This document shows, one piece after another, positions 1 through 8,302 of a DNA stretch of 60,188 bases; the first letter of the stretch is position 1, and the number at the start of each line of letters is the position of its first letter. The position numbers and the translations under genes are program-made. The notes below the pieces were generated by a model. That model was not told the origin of the DNA. It did not search any database and saw only the letters and a list, made by a program, of their open reading frames with translations. Source of the stretch: Coemansia sp. RSA 487 (Eukaryota; Kickxellomycota; Kickxellomycetes; Kickxellales; Kickxellaceae); the NCBI GenBank assembly GCA_027577595.1, contig JANBRJ010000097.1, positions 1-60,188 of the forward strand. Reading direction: 5' to 3'.

Positions 1-46
1 CAAGATCCTTGCCGTAGGCCTGAGACTTGATAACAGAGTTCTCCAT
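1..46 (-). CDS. 5' end of a gene running off the left edge; possible urate oxidase
   Basis: Reading the minus strand from 46, an ATG opens a frame encoding MENSVIKSQAYGKDL and then leaves the window. The short stretch AYGKD resembles the conserved start of peroxisomal urate oxidases, which commonly begin with a few variable residues followed by YGKD and then an N-V-R segment. Urate oxidase converts uric acid to 5-hydroxyisourate in purine breakdown. Only 15 codons are visible, so the family call is a guess from one motif. That a coding region begins here is more likely than not: the ATG has an A at -3 and the peptide looks protein-like. It is divergently placed against the OPT-like gene that starts at 1414. 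Confidence 0.4.
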   Translation of the reverse strand, partial: MENSVIKSQAYGKDL

Positions 47-1413
47 TGCTAAAAGTTGAAAAACAAAACTGGCGGGTTTCTCACTGGAAGATAAGGAAAA
101 AGTGGATGAATTGATAGATCCGCTGAATTGATTGAAAAGAAATAAATGTGTTGTCCTACTCCTCATGCTCTTCTTTTATATCTGGCGGATGCCGGAGAAG
201 CTGAAGCAACCAGAACATCTTTATTGCATCGTCGATATACGCATACAAATTAAGCTAAACAGTGCGGGCACGGAGAATTTATTGTTGAACTCTGGAACAT
301 CTAAAAAAATCCCCGCGATTTCAAAATGCCAATGAAAATCTTGTCGATTAATCAAGCTCGCACGCTTATCAAGCTTGCTTTCGATAAACTTGTATGTCCG
401 GCGCTAGATTCTTGCAGGAACATATGCCGAAGAAAGACCGGCACATGATACGATATCAGTTTATTAAATGTGTTTTCGCCTTTTAGCTTTCGTTTTTTTT
501 GGCCGATAAATAAAGAAATGGCAATGACAGAAAGAAAGGGCCGATTGCTTCTTGGCTAGCCAAACTTTGCAATCGGACAATGCGTAATTTAATCGCCACA
601 ATTAAATATGAACATTTGTGAAGGACGCAGTATGACATCATGGCACGTAAATTCTACGCTTAACAATCCGCAGCTCGGATATAAAATCCTTCACGCCGTT
701 AGCTGTGGCAAAGGAGCTAAAAAGAAAGTAATACTCCCCATGCATTGAGTGAATGCAATCCATACTTGTATCCTGGGTCATATTTTTTTTACTCCGAAAC
801 ATCCACAAAATTCAAAGCATATCATAATGAATTAGAGTGGGAAAGGTCCGTCAACAAAAGCCTAAAAGCAGTATACAATAAACCCAAGTTACAGGCAATC
901 AATGTCTCATTTTCACTTTTTTTAATCGCAGTATTATAGCTAATGTTGTTTATACTTTTCTATAATTGGGTTATGATACCTACTGTTTTAATGGAATATA
1001 AGGGATGAGAGGGACATCTAGATTGTAATAGGCCAGCCGCAACTCCTAGAAACAACAAACCCGGGCTATTTCTTTTCTTTTATTCTCCATTCTTGACCTT
1101 CATTATTCTGGAAACAATTGGAAGGTATCAAACAGTGGCGGTGGTCCAAGTTTCCATACAGGAAGAGTCAATGCAAAATTTTCCGTTCTGGCTATAATCC
1201 AAATTTTGCTTCATTTTTATTTCCCTTGAGGCTTTCTAATCAAACTGTTTTATATGTATTTCTTGTACAAATAATATTATGAAATGACTCCTTTATCTTG
1301 TTATTCTATCCACGTTGCGTTTATTTGCCAGCACTACCCGCTAGTCATAAAGCAACATTCCTAATAATTTTTTTTTTTTTAAAAAAAAGCACATTTATAT
1401 CATATTGTCGGTC
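47..1413. other. Intergenic region, probable divergent promoter
   Basis: This is AT-rich DNA between the left-edge minus-strand start and the OPT-like gene. It holds only short open frames with non-protein-like composition (for example around 132-335 and 745-939). A TGACATCA sequence resembling a CRE/ATF site lies near 632. A long T/A run sits at about 1369-1388, just before the OPT-like start. I see no RNA gene or repeat here. Confidence 0.5.
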
Positions 1414-4400
1414 ATGTACAGGCTTGACGATCCACCCCAGCTACCCTCAATAGCACACGATATGAACATATTTAGCGCATTTGATGACGACAAGCCGTTA
1501 TCGCACGCTGCTAGCTGGCATAGCAGTATCGTCGAGATATACGACACAGGCGAAAAATCCATATGTTCGTCAAGCCCACCGCCGCTTCCTGCAAGCAACG
1601 ACACCATTGTTGAACCAGGGTATGCGGAATGCCTTCCATGTTCTTCCGCTGCTGAGGATTTTGCACCGAGCTGGAAGGCTTGGATGTGCGCGCTGATGTT
1701 TACCACAATGTTTGCGTTTATTTCGCCAGTATTTCTCTTCCGGGCCTACACGATGCCAGTGACACCGCTGCTGATCCCCGTGTTTTTGTATCTCTTGTGC
1801 CAGCTTTCCAACGGCCAGCAAATGGTTTCCACCCGTAACACCAGTCTTTCTAAAGGTACAGAGTTGATAAGCGAACACTCAAATGTGTACTGCAAATGGT
1901 ATTTGCACAGTATGCGGCGATTCAAAGCATTTCTAAGAGCTTGTTTGTATTGGCGGCCCGACATTGGAAGCTTTTCCAGACAGGAAGTTGCGTGGATCAC
2001 TTCGATGGTTGCAGCTGGCGGCAGCTTTGCGCCGGCATACCAGTGGATTGCGACGATTGACTCTGACTACGGCCATCTGCTAAGCCATTGGCAACAACTC
2101 GCGGTTGTTCTTGGAACGCAGCTTCTTGGTTGGTCGCTCGGGCAGATGCTGAATCGCGTCTTTGTTGGCCGTAGCAACAAAGCCCCGTGGCCAGACACGC
2201 TTCCATTGTCCTTTCTTATCCAGACATTGTTTCCAACACCCAAGCGCTGTTATAGCCAGCAGCAGCGGCAGCAACCAGACAATCACTGCCGTTTAACAGA
2301 GAATGCCGATGTGGTCGATTCGGACATTACTCGCACAAACACACAGCTTTTTGACAAGCGTAATGACGAAAAAATGGACAGATGTTCGCCAATATTTCGT
2401 CCTAAACATTCTCTACCCTCAAACGCGCTCGCTGGATCCGACTCGCAAAAGAACTACGAACCAAAAGATCGGCTCTCCTGCCATTCAGCACCCGATAACG
2501 ATTCAGCTCATAATAGCAATGATATGCAAGCGGTGACGATAACGAGAAAACGAACGCTGGCCCTTCTTACATCCGGAACGTTTGCCTACCATATCATATT
2601 GTCCTACATTGTGCCGATATTCAAGTCATTTTGCCTGCTGTGTTTTGCTAATCCCAGCAGCAGAATTTTAGGGTCGCTGGGATCCGGCTGGAACGGGACC
2701 GGCATTCTATCGGTCACATTCGACTGGGCGGCCATAACGTCTCTGCAGCCATTTGTGACGCCATTCTGGGCGCAGATACATTACCTTTTAGGCGCAGTGC
2801 TCATGCTATACATTCTAACGCCGGTTGGATGGCGCCTAGACTGGTGGGAATCATCTAGTCTGCCTATCGTATCTACAAACGTGTTTGATATTACGGGTAG
2901 TGTTTACAACATTACGGTTGTTGACCAGCTGGGGGCCAACTATCGTCAGGGTCCCCAACGCGTATATGACCCTTACTCGCCGGTCCGGCTGACTGTGAAT
3001 AGCGCGCTTGCGTATATTGTTTCCGTGGCGGCTACCGCCGCTGTGATCATGCACCTGGCTCTATGGCACTCGCAGTGGTCGCTGCAGGCAGTGACTAATA
3101 TGGCACAGTCGCTGGTGAGGCTCTGGGACCCACGGCCTCTCTTCCGAACATCCTCATCTGCCCGCGAAGACGAGAGGTGCTCGAGAAAGCGGGCTGTTTC
3201 GGACCTTGCCAAGCGCACAGGCGGTGCGGTTATTGGGCTGAGCAAGGGCAGGACGCATGATCAGACGCCTTTGGCATCGTGGAACATTAAGTACGTAGGT
3301 AGCCGCGTCGGACGGATGCTGATATTCACAGCGTCGCTAGGAATAGCCGTAGTGTCTTCGCAGCTGGGGATCACGACGCTCCCCGGGTGGCAGGCGCTTC
3401 TGGCGGCGGTTTGGGCAATGCTCATGTGCATTCCGCTTGGGTTTGTCGAGGCGATGACCGGGTTTACGCTGCCGATGGACCTGCTGCCGCATATTTTCGC
3501 CGGATGGATGGATGGGCCTGGCCACCCGATCGAGAACGGGTACTTTCATCTCTGGGCCACAGTCCCCGTGCGTGTTGCGCTGGGGTGGTCGGGCGTCCGT
3601 GGATTTCAGCTGGTGTATAGCAGCTGCTTTGCGGAAAGCAGGCCCAGATGCACGCAGCAGCAAAAAAGAGACACTAAGCAGCCTACGCCGCAGCTGCCAT
3701 GGATGAAGCGCGGGCTGCTCATCGGGCTGGTCTGGGGTGCTTGTGTCAACCACATATCGTACACTGCGTTCAGCAACAGCCTGGAGCAGACCCAGATCAT
3801 CCTGCCGCCCTCTCCTGCTGACAAGGCAGAGTCCAGCGCAGCAGATATGACGCCCACGGCGCTGGGATGGCACGAGGAGGGAGAGTTTGGCAGACTGCCC
3901 GCAGCCCTGAGCTCCGAGCTTGTGGTGTGGGGGATCGTTGGGCCAAAGTCGCTGTTTTCGGCAAACAGCCCGTACCGGATGCTCTTCCTGTACGGTGCTC
4001 TGGTCGGTGTTTTTGCGCCGCTGGCACAGTTCACCGTACACCGGCTGCTTGTACGGCTTGCAAAGAGCGATGCTGCCGGAAGAAGAAGCACTGCGTGCAG
4101 ACGTATGGCTGGGCAGTTGGCCTATGTGGCCAAGAGCATCGAGATCCCGCTGGTGCTCACTGGCATGGTCGCGGTACCGACGATCCCTGCAAACTTTATC
4201 ATATCGGGACTTGTTGTGGCCGTGGTGGCACATATCTGGTGCAAGCGCAGGAGCACGACTCTTGTCGATAGATCGTTGTACAACGCGGCCATGGATACAG
4301 GTGCACGGCTAGCAGTGGCGGTGCTGTTTGCGGTTGGACAGATCTTGGCCACGCAGCAAAAGGCGCTGACATTTGCCAGCTGGTGGGGCAACCGTGTGGG

Positions 4401-4452
4401 CAACGTCGAGCAGTGCGATACAAGAAGAACCACAGGCAACAGCGGGTTCTGA
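1414..4452 (+). CDS. Divergent OPT-family oligopeptide transporter-like membrane protein
   Basis: A 1012-residue multi-spanning membrane protein. Its overall plan matches the two OPT transporters downstream: an N-terminal tail, many hydrophobic segments, and a segment (LGTQLLGWSLGQ) that lines up with LTSQIMGYSFAG of the paralogues. GLVWGACVN and VVWGIVGPKSLF also correspond to OPT positions. The OPT family moves small peptides, glutathione or metal chelates with protons. Two OPT hallmarks are not recognisable: the NPGPFN motif is replaced by a different sequence near residue 190, and the KIPPR motif is missing. A roughly 100-residue polar insertion (about residues 280-390) separates the first hydrophobic block from the next. 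The frame opens at 1405 with TTG; the first ATG is 1414. Substrate and activity are unknown. Confidence 0.75.
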   Translation: MYRLDDPPQLPSIAHDMNIFSAFDDDKPLSHAASWHSSIVEIYDTGEKSICSSSPPPLPASNDTIVEPGYAECLPCSSAAEDFAPSWKAWMCALMFTTMFAFISPVFLFRAYTMPVTPLLIPVFLYLLCQLSNGQQMVSTRNTSLSKGTELISEHSNVYCKWYLHSMRRFKAFLRACLYWRPDIGSFSRQEVAWITSMVAAGGSFAPAYQWIATIDSDYGHLLSHWQQLAVVLGTQLLGWSLGQMLNRVFVGRSNKAPWPDTLPLSFLIQTLFPTPKRCYSQQQRQQPDNHCRLTENADVVDSDITRTNTQLFDKRNDEKMDRCSPIFRPKHSLPSNALAGSDSQKNYEPKDRLSCHSAPDNDSAHNSNDMQAVTITRKRTLALLTSGTFAYHIILSYIVPIFKSFCLLCFANPSSRILGSLGSGWNGTGILSVTFDWAAITSLQPFVTPFWAQIHYLLGAVLMLYILTPVGWRLDWWESSSLPIVSTNVFDITGSVYNITVVDQLGANYRQGPQRVYDPYSPVRLTVNSALAYIVSVAATAAVIMHLALWHSQWSLQAVTNMAQSLVRLWDPRPLFRTSSSAREDERCSRKRAVSDLAKRTGGAVIGLSKGRTHDQTPLASWNIKYVGSRVGRMLIFTASLGIAVVSSQLGITTLPGWQALLAAVWAMLMCIPLGFVEAMTGFTLPMDLLPHIFAGWMDGPGHPIENGYFHLWATVPVRVALGWSGVRGFQLVYSSCFAESRPRCTQQQKRDTKQPTPQLPWMKRGLLIGLVWGACVNHISYTAFSNSLEQTQIILPPSPADKAESSAADMTPTALGWHEEGEFGRLPAALSSELVVWGIVGPKSLFSANSPYRMLFLYGALVGVFAPLAQFTVHRLLVRLAKSDAAGRRSTACRRMAGQLAYVAKSIEIPLVLTGMVAVPTIPANFIISGLVVAVVAHIWCKRRSTTLVDRSLYNAAMDTGARLAVAVLFAVGQILATQQKALTFASWWGNRVGNVEQCDTRRTTGNSGF

Positions 4453-4761
4453 TTCGTTAGACGATATTCATTGTGCTTTTCAGTGTTAATTCACCCCCAC
4501 CCCCTTCCATAGAGAAAAAAGTGAAAGAAAGGAATCGGTCTATTTGAGAAAAATGAAAAGATATAAATACGAGTTAAAAAAAAAAGACTAAACAGGGAAA
4601 AATGTACACAAAAGAAACATCCCTTGTAGAAAAAGAAAAAACTAGAGCATAAAGGCAAGGGTCCACTTGTCCTCCTCCAGCTCCGAAACGCAAGTAAGCT
4701 GCTTACTGAGAAATTCCAGCAAACATGACCTTGTTATACACTTTTATGTTGATGTTCCGTT
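4453..4761. other. Convergent 3' intergenic spacer
   Basis: About 300 bp of A-rich sequence between the convergent OPT-like (+) and HAP2 (-) stops. It carries A runs typical of overlapping 3' UTRs. No coding frame or repeat was seen. Confidence 0.5.
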
Positions 4762-5769
4762 TTACTTTGACGAGGCGCTGGATTCTGAAACGCTACTATG
4801 CTTTCTCTTTGCCTTGGACGATGATGATGTCTTTTTAGAAGAAGCAGGTTTGGTGCTTGGCGGAAGCTCGCCCTTCTGTTCCAGCTCGGCAATCTCTGCT
4901 GCTGTCAGGAACCGGCCGCCAGGACCGCGCGGGCGACGCATCGCGTGACGGTGGCGTGACTCGTGTAAATAGGGCTTGCGCTTGGCGTTCAGCTTGTGCT
5001 CGGCCGCCAGGCGGGCACGCGCCTCCCTGCGCTTCATGATCCGGTGGTACTGTTTAGCGTTGACAAGGATCGGATGCCCGCCGCCGTCTTCTGTGTCCAG
5101 GATGGTGGTGACACCGCCACCTGCAACCGTAGGCTGTGCAGGGATCGGCTGTGGAGGAAGTCTGTCCATTTGCTGCTGGCCGTGATAGCCTCCTCCGCCC
5201 GGCACTGCAGCCGACTCGACGCTGTACGCAGCAGCCGATCCATCCAGCCCAGCCATTGCTGCCATCTGCTGCTGCTGGAGCTGCTGCTGTAGTGGCATAT
5301 CTGACGATTGGTACATTTGAAGCTGAGGCGAATTGTTCGACCCTGCGGCCGCTCTAGTCTGTTGCTGCGGCTGCTGGCCTTGGGCCATGGCCATTGCGGC
5401 TGCCGCCGTAGCAGCGTCGTTGAAGGCACCCATGTTGGTAAACATCATTTGCTGGGCGCCCGATGCCCCCGGCGCCATCGACATCGGATGTATTGGCGAG
5501 CCGACCGGCATGCCGATGGCTGCGCTGCCTAATGTTGTTGCTGCAACAGGCGACCGTTGCTGCTGCTGCGTGGATGCAACGAAGAGAGCGCTGTGATCCG
5601 CCTGCATACTGGCGGTACTCTGGTATGGGCTTTGTGCGTAACCGATCGGTGATCTGCCGACAGCGGCGTTCTGTAGTGGTGCTGAGGTGACTATTACTTG
5701 CTGCTGGTGATGATGTTGTGGTTGAGAGCTTAGCGCATACGGGTATTGGTCTCCTGCATGGATCATCAT
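4762..5769 (-). CDS. HAP2: CCAAT-binding factor subunit HAP2 / NF-YA
   Basis: A 335-residue protein. The C-terminal 105 residues carry the complete NF-YA core: the subunit-association helix (VNAKQYHRIMKRR), a short linker, then the DNA-binding part (YLHESRHRHAMRRPRG and GPGGRF). NF-YA joins NF-YB and NF-YC (HAP3, HAP5) to bind CCAAT boxes in promoters, in fungi often of respiratory and metabolic genes. The N-terminal two thirds are rich in Gln, Ala, Ser and Met, as in activation regions of this family, and the tail is Lys/Ser-rich. The open frame extends upstream to 5862, but that codon is TTG and the extra residues look like translated leader. The tandem ATGs at 5769 and 5766 are the first real starts. 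A structured inverted repeat lies about 315 bp upstream. Confidence 0.95.
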   Translation of the reverse strand: MMIHAGDQYPYALSSQPQHHHQQQVIVTSAPLQNAAVGRSPIGYAQSPYQSTASMQADHSALFVASTQQQQRSPVAATTLGSAAIGMPVGSPIHPMSMAPGASGAQQMMFTNMGAFNDAATAAAAMAMAQGQQPQQQTRAAAGSNNSPQLQMYQSSDMPLQQQLQQQQMAAMAGLDGSAAAYSVESAAVPGGGGYHGQQQMDRLPPQPIPAQPTVAGGGVTTILDTEDGGGHPILVNAKQYHRIMKRREARARLAAEHKLNAKRKPYLHESRHRHAMRRPRGPGGRFLTAAEIAELEQKGELPPSTKPASSKKTSSSSKAKRKHSSVSESSASSK

Positions 5770-7384
5770 TCGAGATATGATGCTTTTTGGTTGGTTAAGA
5801 GGTATACAGGAAAATGTAGAAGCTCCAATAATTGAGAGAAGAAAAAAGAAGCAACAAGGCAAATGAGAGGATTTTGGAGAATACGGTTCGTTTTATCTGG
5901 TTGGAATAATAAAAAAGAAGGATTTAAAGCTCGCGTCCATTCAGAGTAGCTTTTTGAAAAAAAAAATTACAAGACTTGCAAAGTTTCTCGCTCTATTTAT
6001 CTTGTCCGACATTAAATATAAAGCAAGCGCGGACAAAGATGAAGGGCGTTTTTTTTTGGGTAAACTGTATGTGGGGAGAGGAGGGGGCTGTATGCCGTTC
6101 ATGCAACGGCCCCCTCCATACAGCCCCAATGCTCATTTTCGTTATCTTTCCGTGCTTTTATCACTCTTTATTAACGCAACCCACAGGTCAGGAGACAATA
6201 GAAAAATATCGGATTTAGGCCTTCTCGAACATAGGAGGTCACGTTCTCCCCTGTTAGCCGCACGGATGCTTCATTAAGAAAGGTTTGGATCTGTTGTTGT
6301 TGTCATTGACCACCTGACCACCATACACACAAATGACCAACCATAGTACGTGTCCTCAACATGCAAAACCTTACGACATCCAATCGTAATGTCTGGCCCG
6401 TTGTGCAACCACTGCCTTCACTGGTGATCCACTCCTACGCCAAGTGCGCTTTGCAAAAAAAAAAAAAAGCAAAGGCTAGAACTAATGTTCTCTGAACCGT
6501 CCGTCCGCCCCGCAGCCGAACTCCGTCTTGAACAGAAAAAAGATGGCACAGTGCCTCAAAGCAAGGAGGAAGAAAGGAAGTCCACTCTCCGCAGCAAGCA
6601 TATGTCAAAACGAAAGGGAAAACAGCTATTTCTTGAAATATGTAGGGGCAGGCAAGAAGAAGACAGACCATCAAGAGATCTTGCAATGAGATGTGGCTGT
6701 GCTGCGGCGGGTGGGAAAAAAATTAATGTCGCCATTTTTCCCGGACGCTGCGCTATCTCCTACCATGAAAATAGATTGATCTGTAACATGTCTTTTTTTA
6801 AATGTGCGTGGTCCCCCCCGAGCAAACCTCATTGCATTTCACAGCATAACTTACTCATTGCAGCAACTGCATTTACCGCATGTTTCTTTCCTGTTTTTCT
6901 AATGCCGCATTTGTCCTTTTTTGATATATCTGCCTTGTAAATCTATAGTCACGTTGCACACAAGCCCTGGGTAATCATTAAACCAAATACGTGCAAAAAA
7001 GACAATGGATGCGCGGGACAATCGGAACCGCTTACCGATGCGCATTGCCGATTCATCTGGTCATCTGAAATCTGGCGCTTTTTTGCTTAACCAAAAAAAA
7101 ATAAACAGAGGCCAAATGTTTATTTTTCGTGTTTGATTAACGAATTACACGTGGATTATTTATCAAGGCTGACACGAACATGCTGCTCCAAGAAAGACAG
7201 TTGGATACTGCCAGAAAGAAACGCTGACACAAAGAGAAGAAAGAAGAAAAGACAAGCTGTGACTTTTTCGCCACCAGCGATGAATGATGGGGCACATTGT
7301 TCATAAATGCGTGCGTGCTTGAACAAGCAAAAACGGACAGACACTTTTCCTTAACAATCATATATGCTAAAAAAATAGTTTTGC
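5770..7384. other. Intergenic region upstream of HAP2 and of the F-box-like gene
   Basis: A 1.6-kb divergent spacer between HAP2 (-) and the short F-box-like gene (+). It contains the nested inverted repeat at 6084-6127 (separate entry), an A run near 6455-6468 and a T run near 6049. Open frames here, such as 6485-6940, have unconvincing composition and no recognisable domain. Confidence 0.5.
6084..6127. repeat. Nested inverted repeat (cruciform or hairpin potential)
   Basis: GGGGCTGTATG (6084-6094) is exactly reverse-complementary to CATACAGCCCC (6117-6127). Inside it, CCGTT (6095-6099) pairs with AACGG (6105-6109) around a 5-base loop. A 7-base CCCCCTC segment (6110-6116) is left over and is complementary to GAGGGGG at 6081-6087, so two alternative foldings compete for the same G-rich arm. 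The element contains STRE-like AGGGG/CCCCT. It lies about 315 bp upstream of the HAP2 start codon. Its role is unknown; a regulatory site or an RNA structure in a long leader are both possible. Confidence 0.7.
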
Positions 7385-8182
7385 ATGTGCTTCTGCATGT
7401 CTTCCCCGCCACCACCACCGCCACCCCCCACCATCATCCAAGAAAGCATGTCTGTGGCAAGTGAACTCCCCAACAACGTTATCGCCAGAATACTTCGCTA
7501 TACGGTTGTCACTGCACGTTGGGCTGATCCGAGCATCGACCACTGGACAACCAGCCAGCTGCCGCTTGCTTCGATATGCAGACAATGGAGAGCTGCAAGC
7601 ATTCCGATTGTATTCAACTCCGTCTACATTGTTTGCAGCCGCGCAGTTCCGGTATTAGTGGCGGAAGATGATGGCAGATCTCGTTATTGCACGGGTGCCC
7701 ACATTGTGTCCAACATCGACCTTATCGCCCAGCACAGCTCCACGCACTTGCCTGCTTTTCTTGGCATTCATGTTTGTATTTACCGAAACCTGCCTCCAAA
7801 GCTCAATCTCCTTATCAGTCTGTTGGAAAAAAACACAGGCTTGCTTACCAATATAACCAATTTGCATATGAGCTTTGTAGCTGTCGGCATTAACCCATAC
7901 GGATTTCCACGGCTGGATGAGTGCCGTTTAATCAAGTGCTATGCCACCCGAATAGCTGCCACTGTTCCAAATGTCTCGAAGCTGAGCATTAGGTGCTATA
8001 GTAGAAACAGGCTGGCACATAAATTTGCGTATTCTGTCGCTCGAAAATACGTGTCTCAGCTTGATAAAATGGATGTCATATCAGCTTTGGGCACACACAA
8101 CATAAGTCATTTATACGTGGCTAGCCGAATCAGGTGGAGACATATCAAGCGCCTTTCTATACGGAAAAGTAACTCAGCATAA
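7385..8182 (+). CDS. Short F-box-like / leucine-rich variable protein
   Basis: A 265-residue soluble protein. After a Pro run (residues 8-15) comes an F-box-like segment (LPNNVIARILRY, then CRQWRAASIPIVF) of the kind that opens a large, variable protein family in Kickxellales genomes. The rest has LRR-like spacing (VPNVSKLSIRCYS, ISHLYVAS). F-box proteins usually link targets to SCF ubiquitin ligases, but no partner can be inferred. Known relatives, as I recall, are about twice this length, so this copy may be C-terminally truncated or spliced. The start could be 7385, 7397 or 7448; the last begins directly before the conserved segment. Family assignment rests on pattern resemblance only. Confidence 0.6.
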   Translation: MCFCMSSPPPPPPPPTIIQESMSVASELPNNVIARILRYTVVTARWADPSIDHWTTSQLPLASICRQWRAASIPIVFNSVYIVCSRAVPVLVAEDDGRSRYCTGAHIVSNIDLIAQHSSTHLPAFLGIHVCIYRNLPPKLNLLISLLEKNTGLLTNITNLHMSFVAVGINPYGFPRLDECRLIKCYATRIAATVPNVSKLSIRCYSRNRLAHKFAYSVARKYVSQLDKMDVISALGTHNISHLYVASRIRWRHIKRLSIRKSNSA

Positions 8183-8302
8183 GGCTATGAAGTAAGGTGA
8201 TAATATAATTCGGCAAGGAATAGCTCCGCTTCCAGGATTAAGCTAAATATTCTATTGTTATCAAAAAGCGAAAAAAAAGGAAACTCTATCTATTCAGGAG
8301 TC

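Noticed and set aside
3337-4233. A 298-codon minus-strand frame opposite the OPT-like gene
   Set aside because: Antisense shadow in a GC-richer part of the gene, with no hydrophobic core or domain.
5770-5862. N-terminal extension of HAP2
   Set aside because: It begins at TTG and encodes Phe/Leu/Ser-rich leader-like residues; the tandem ATGs downstream are more credible.
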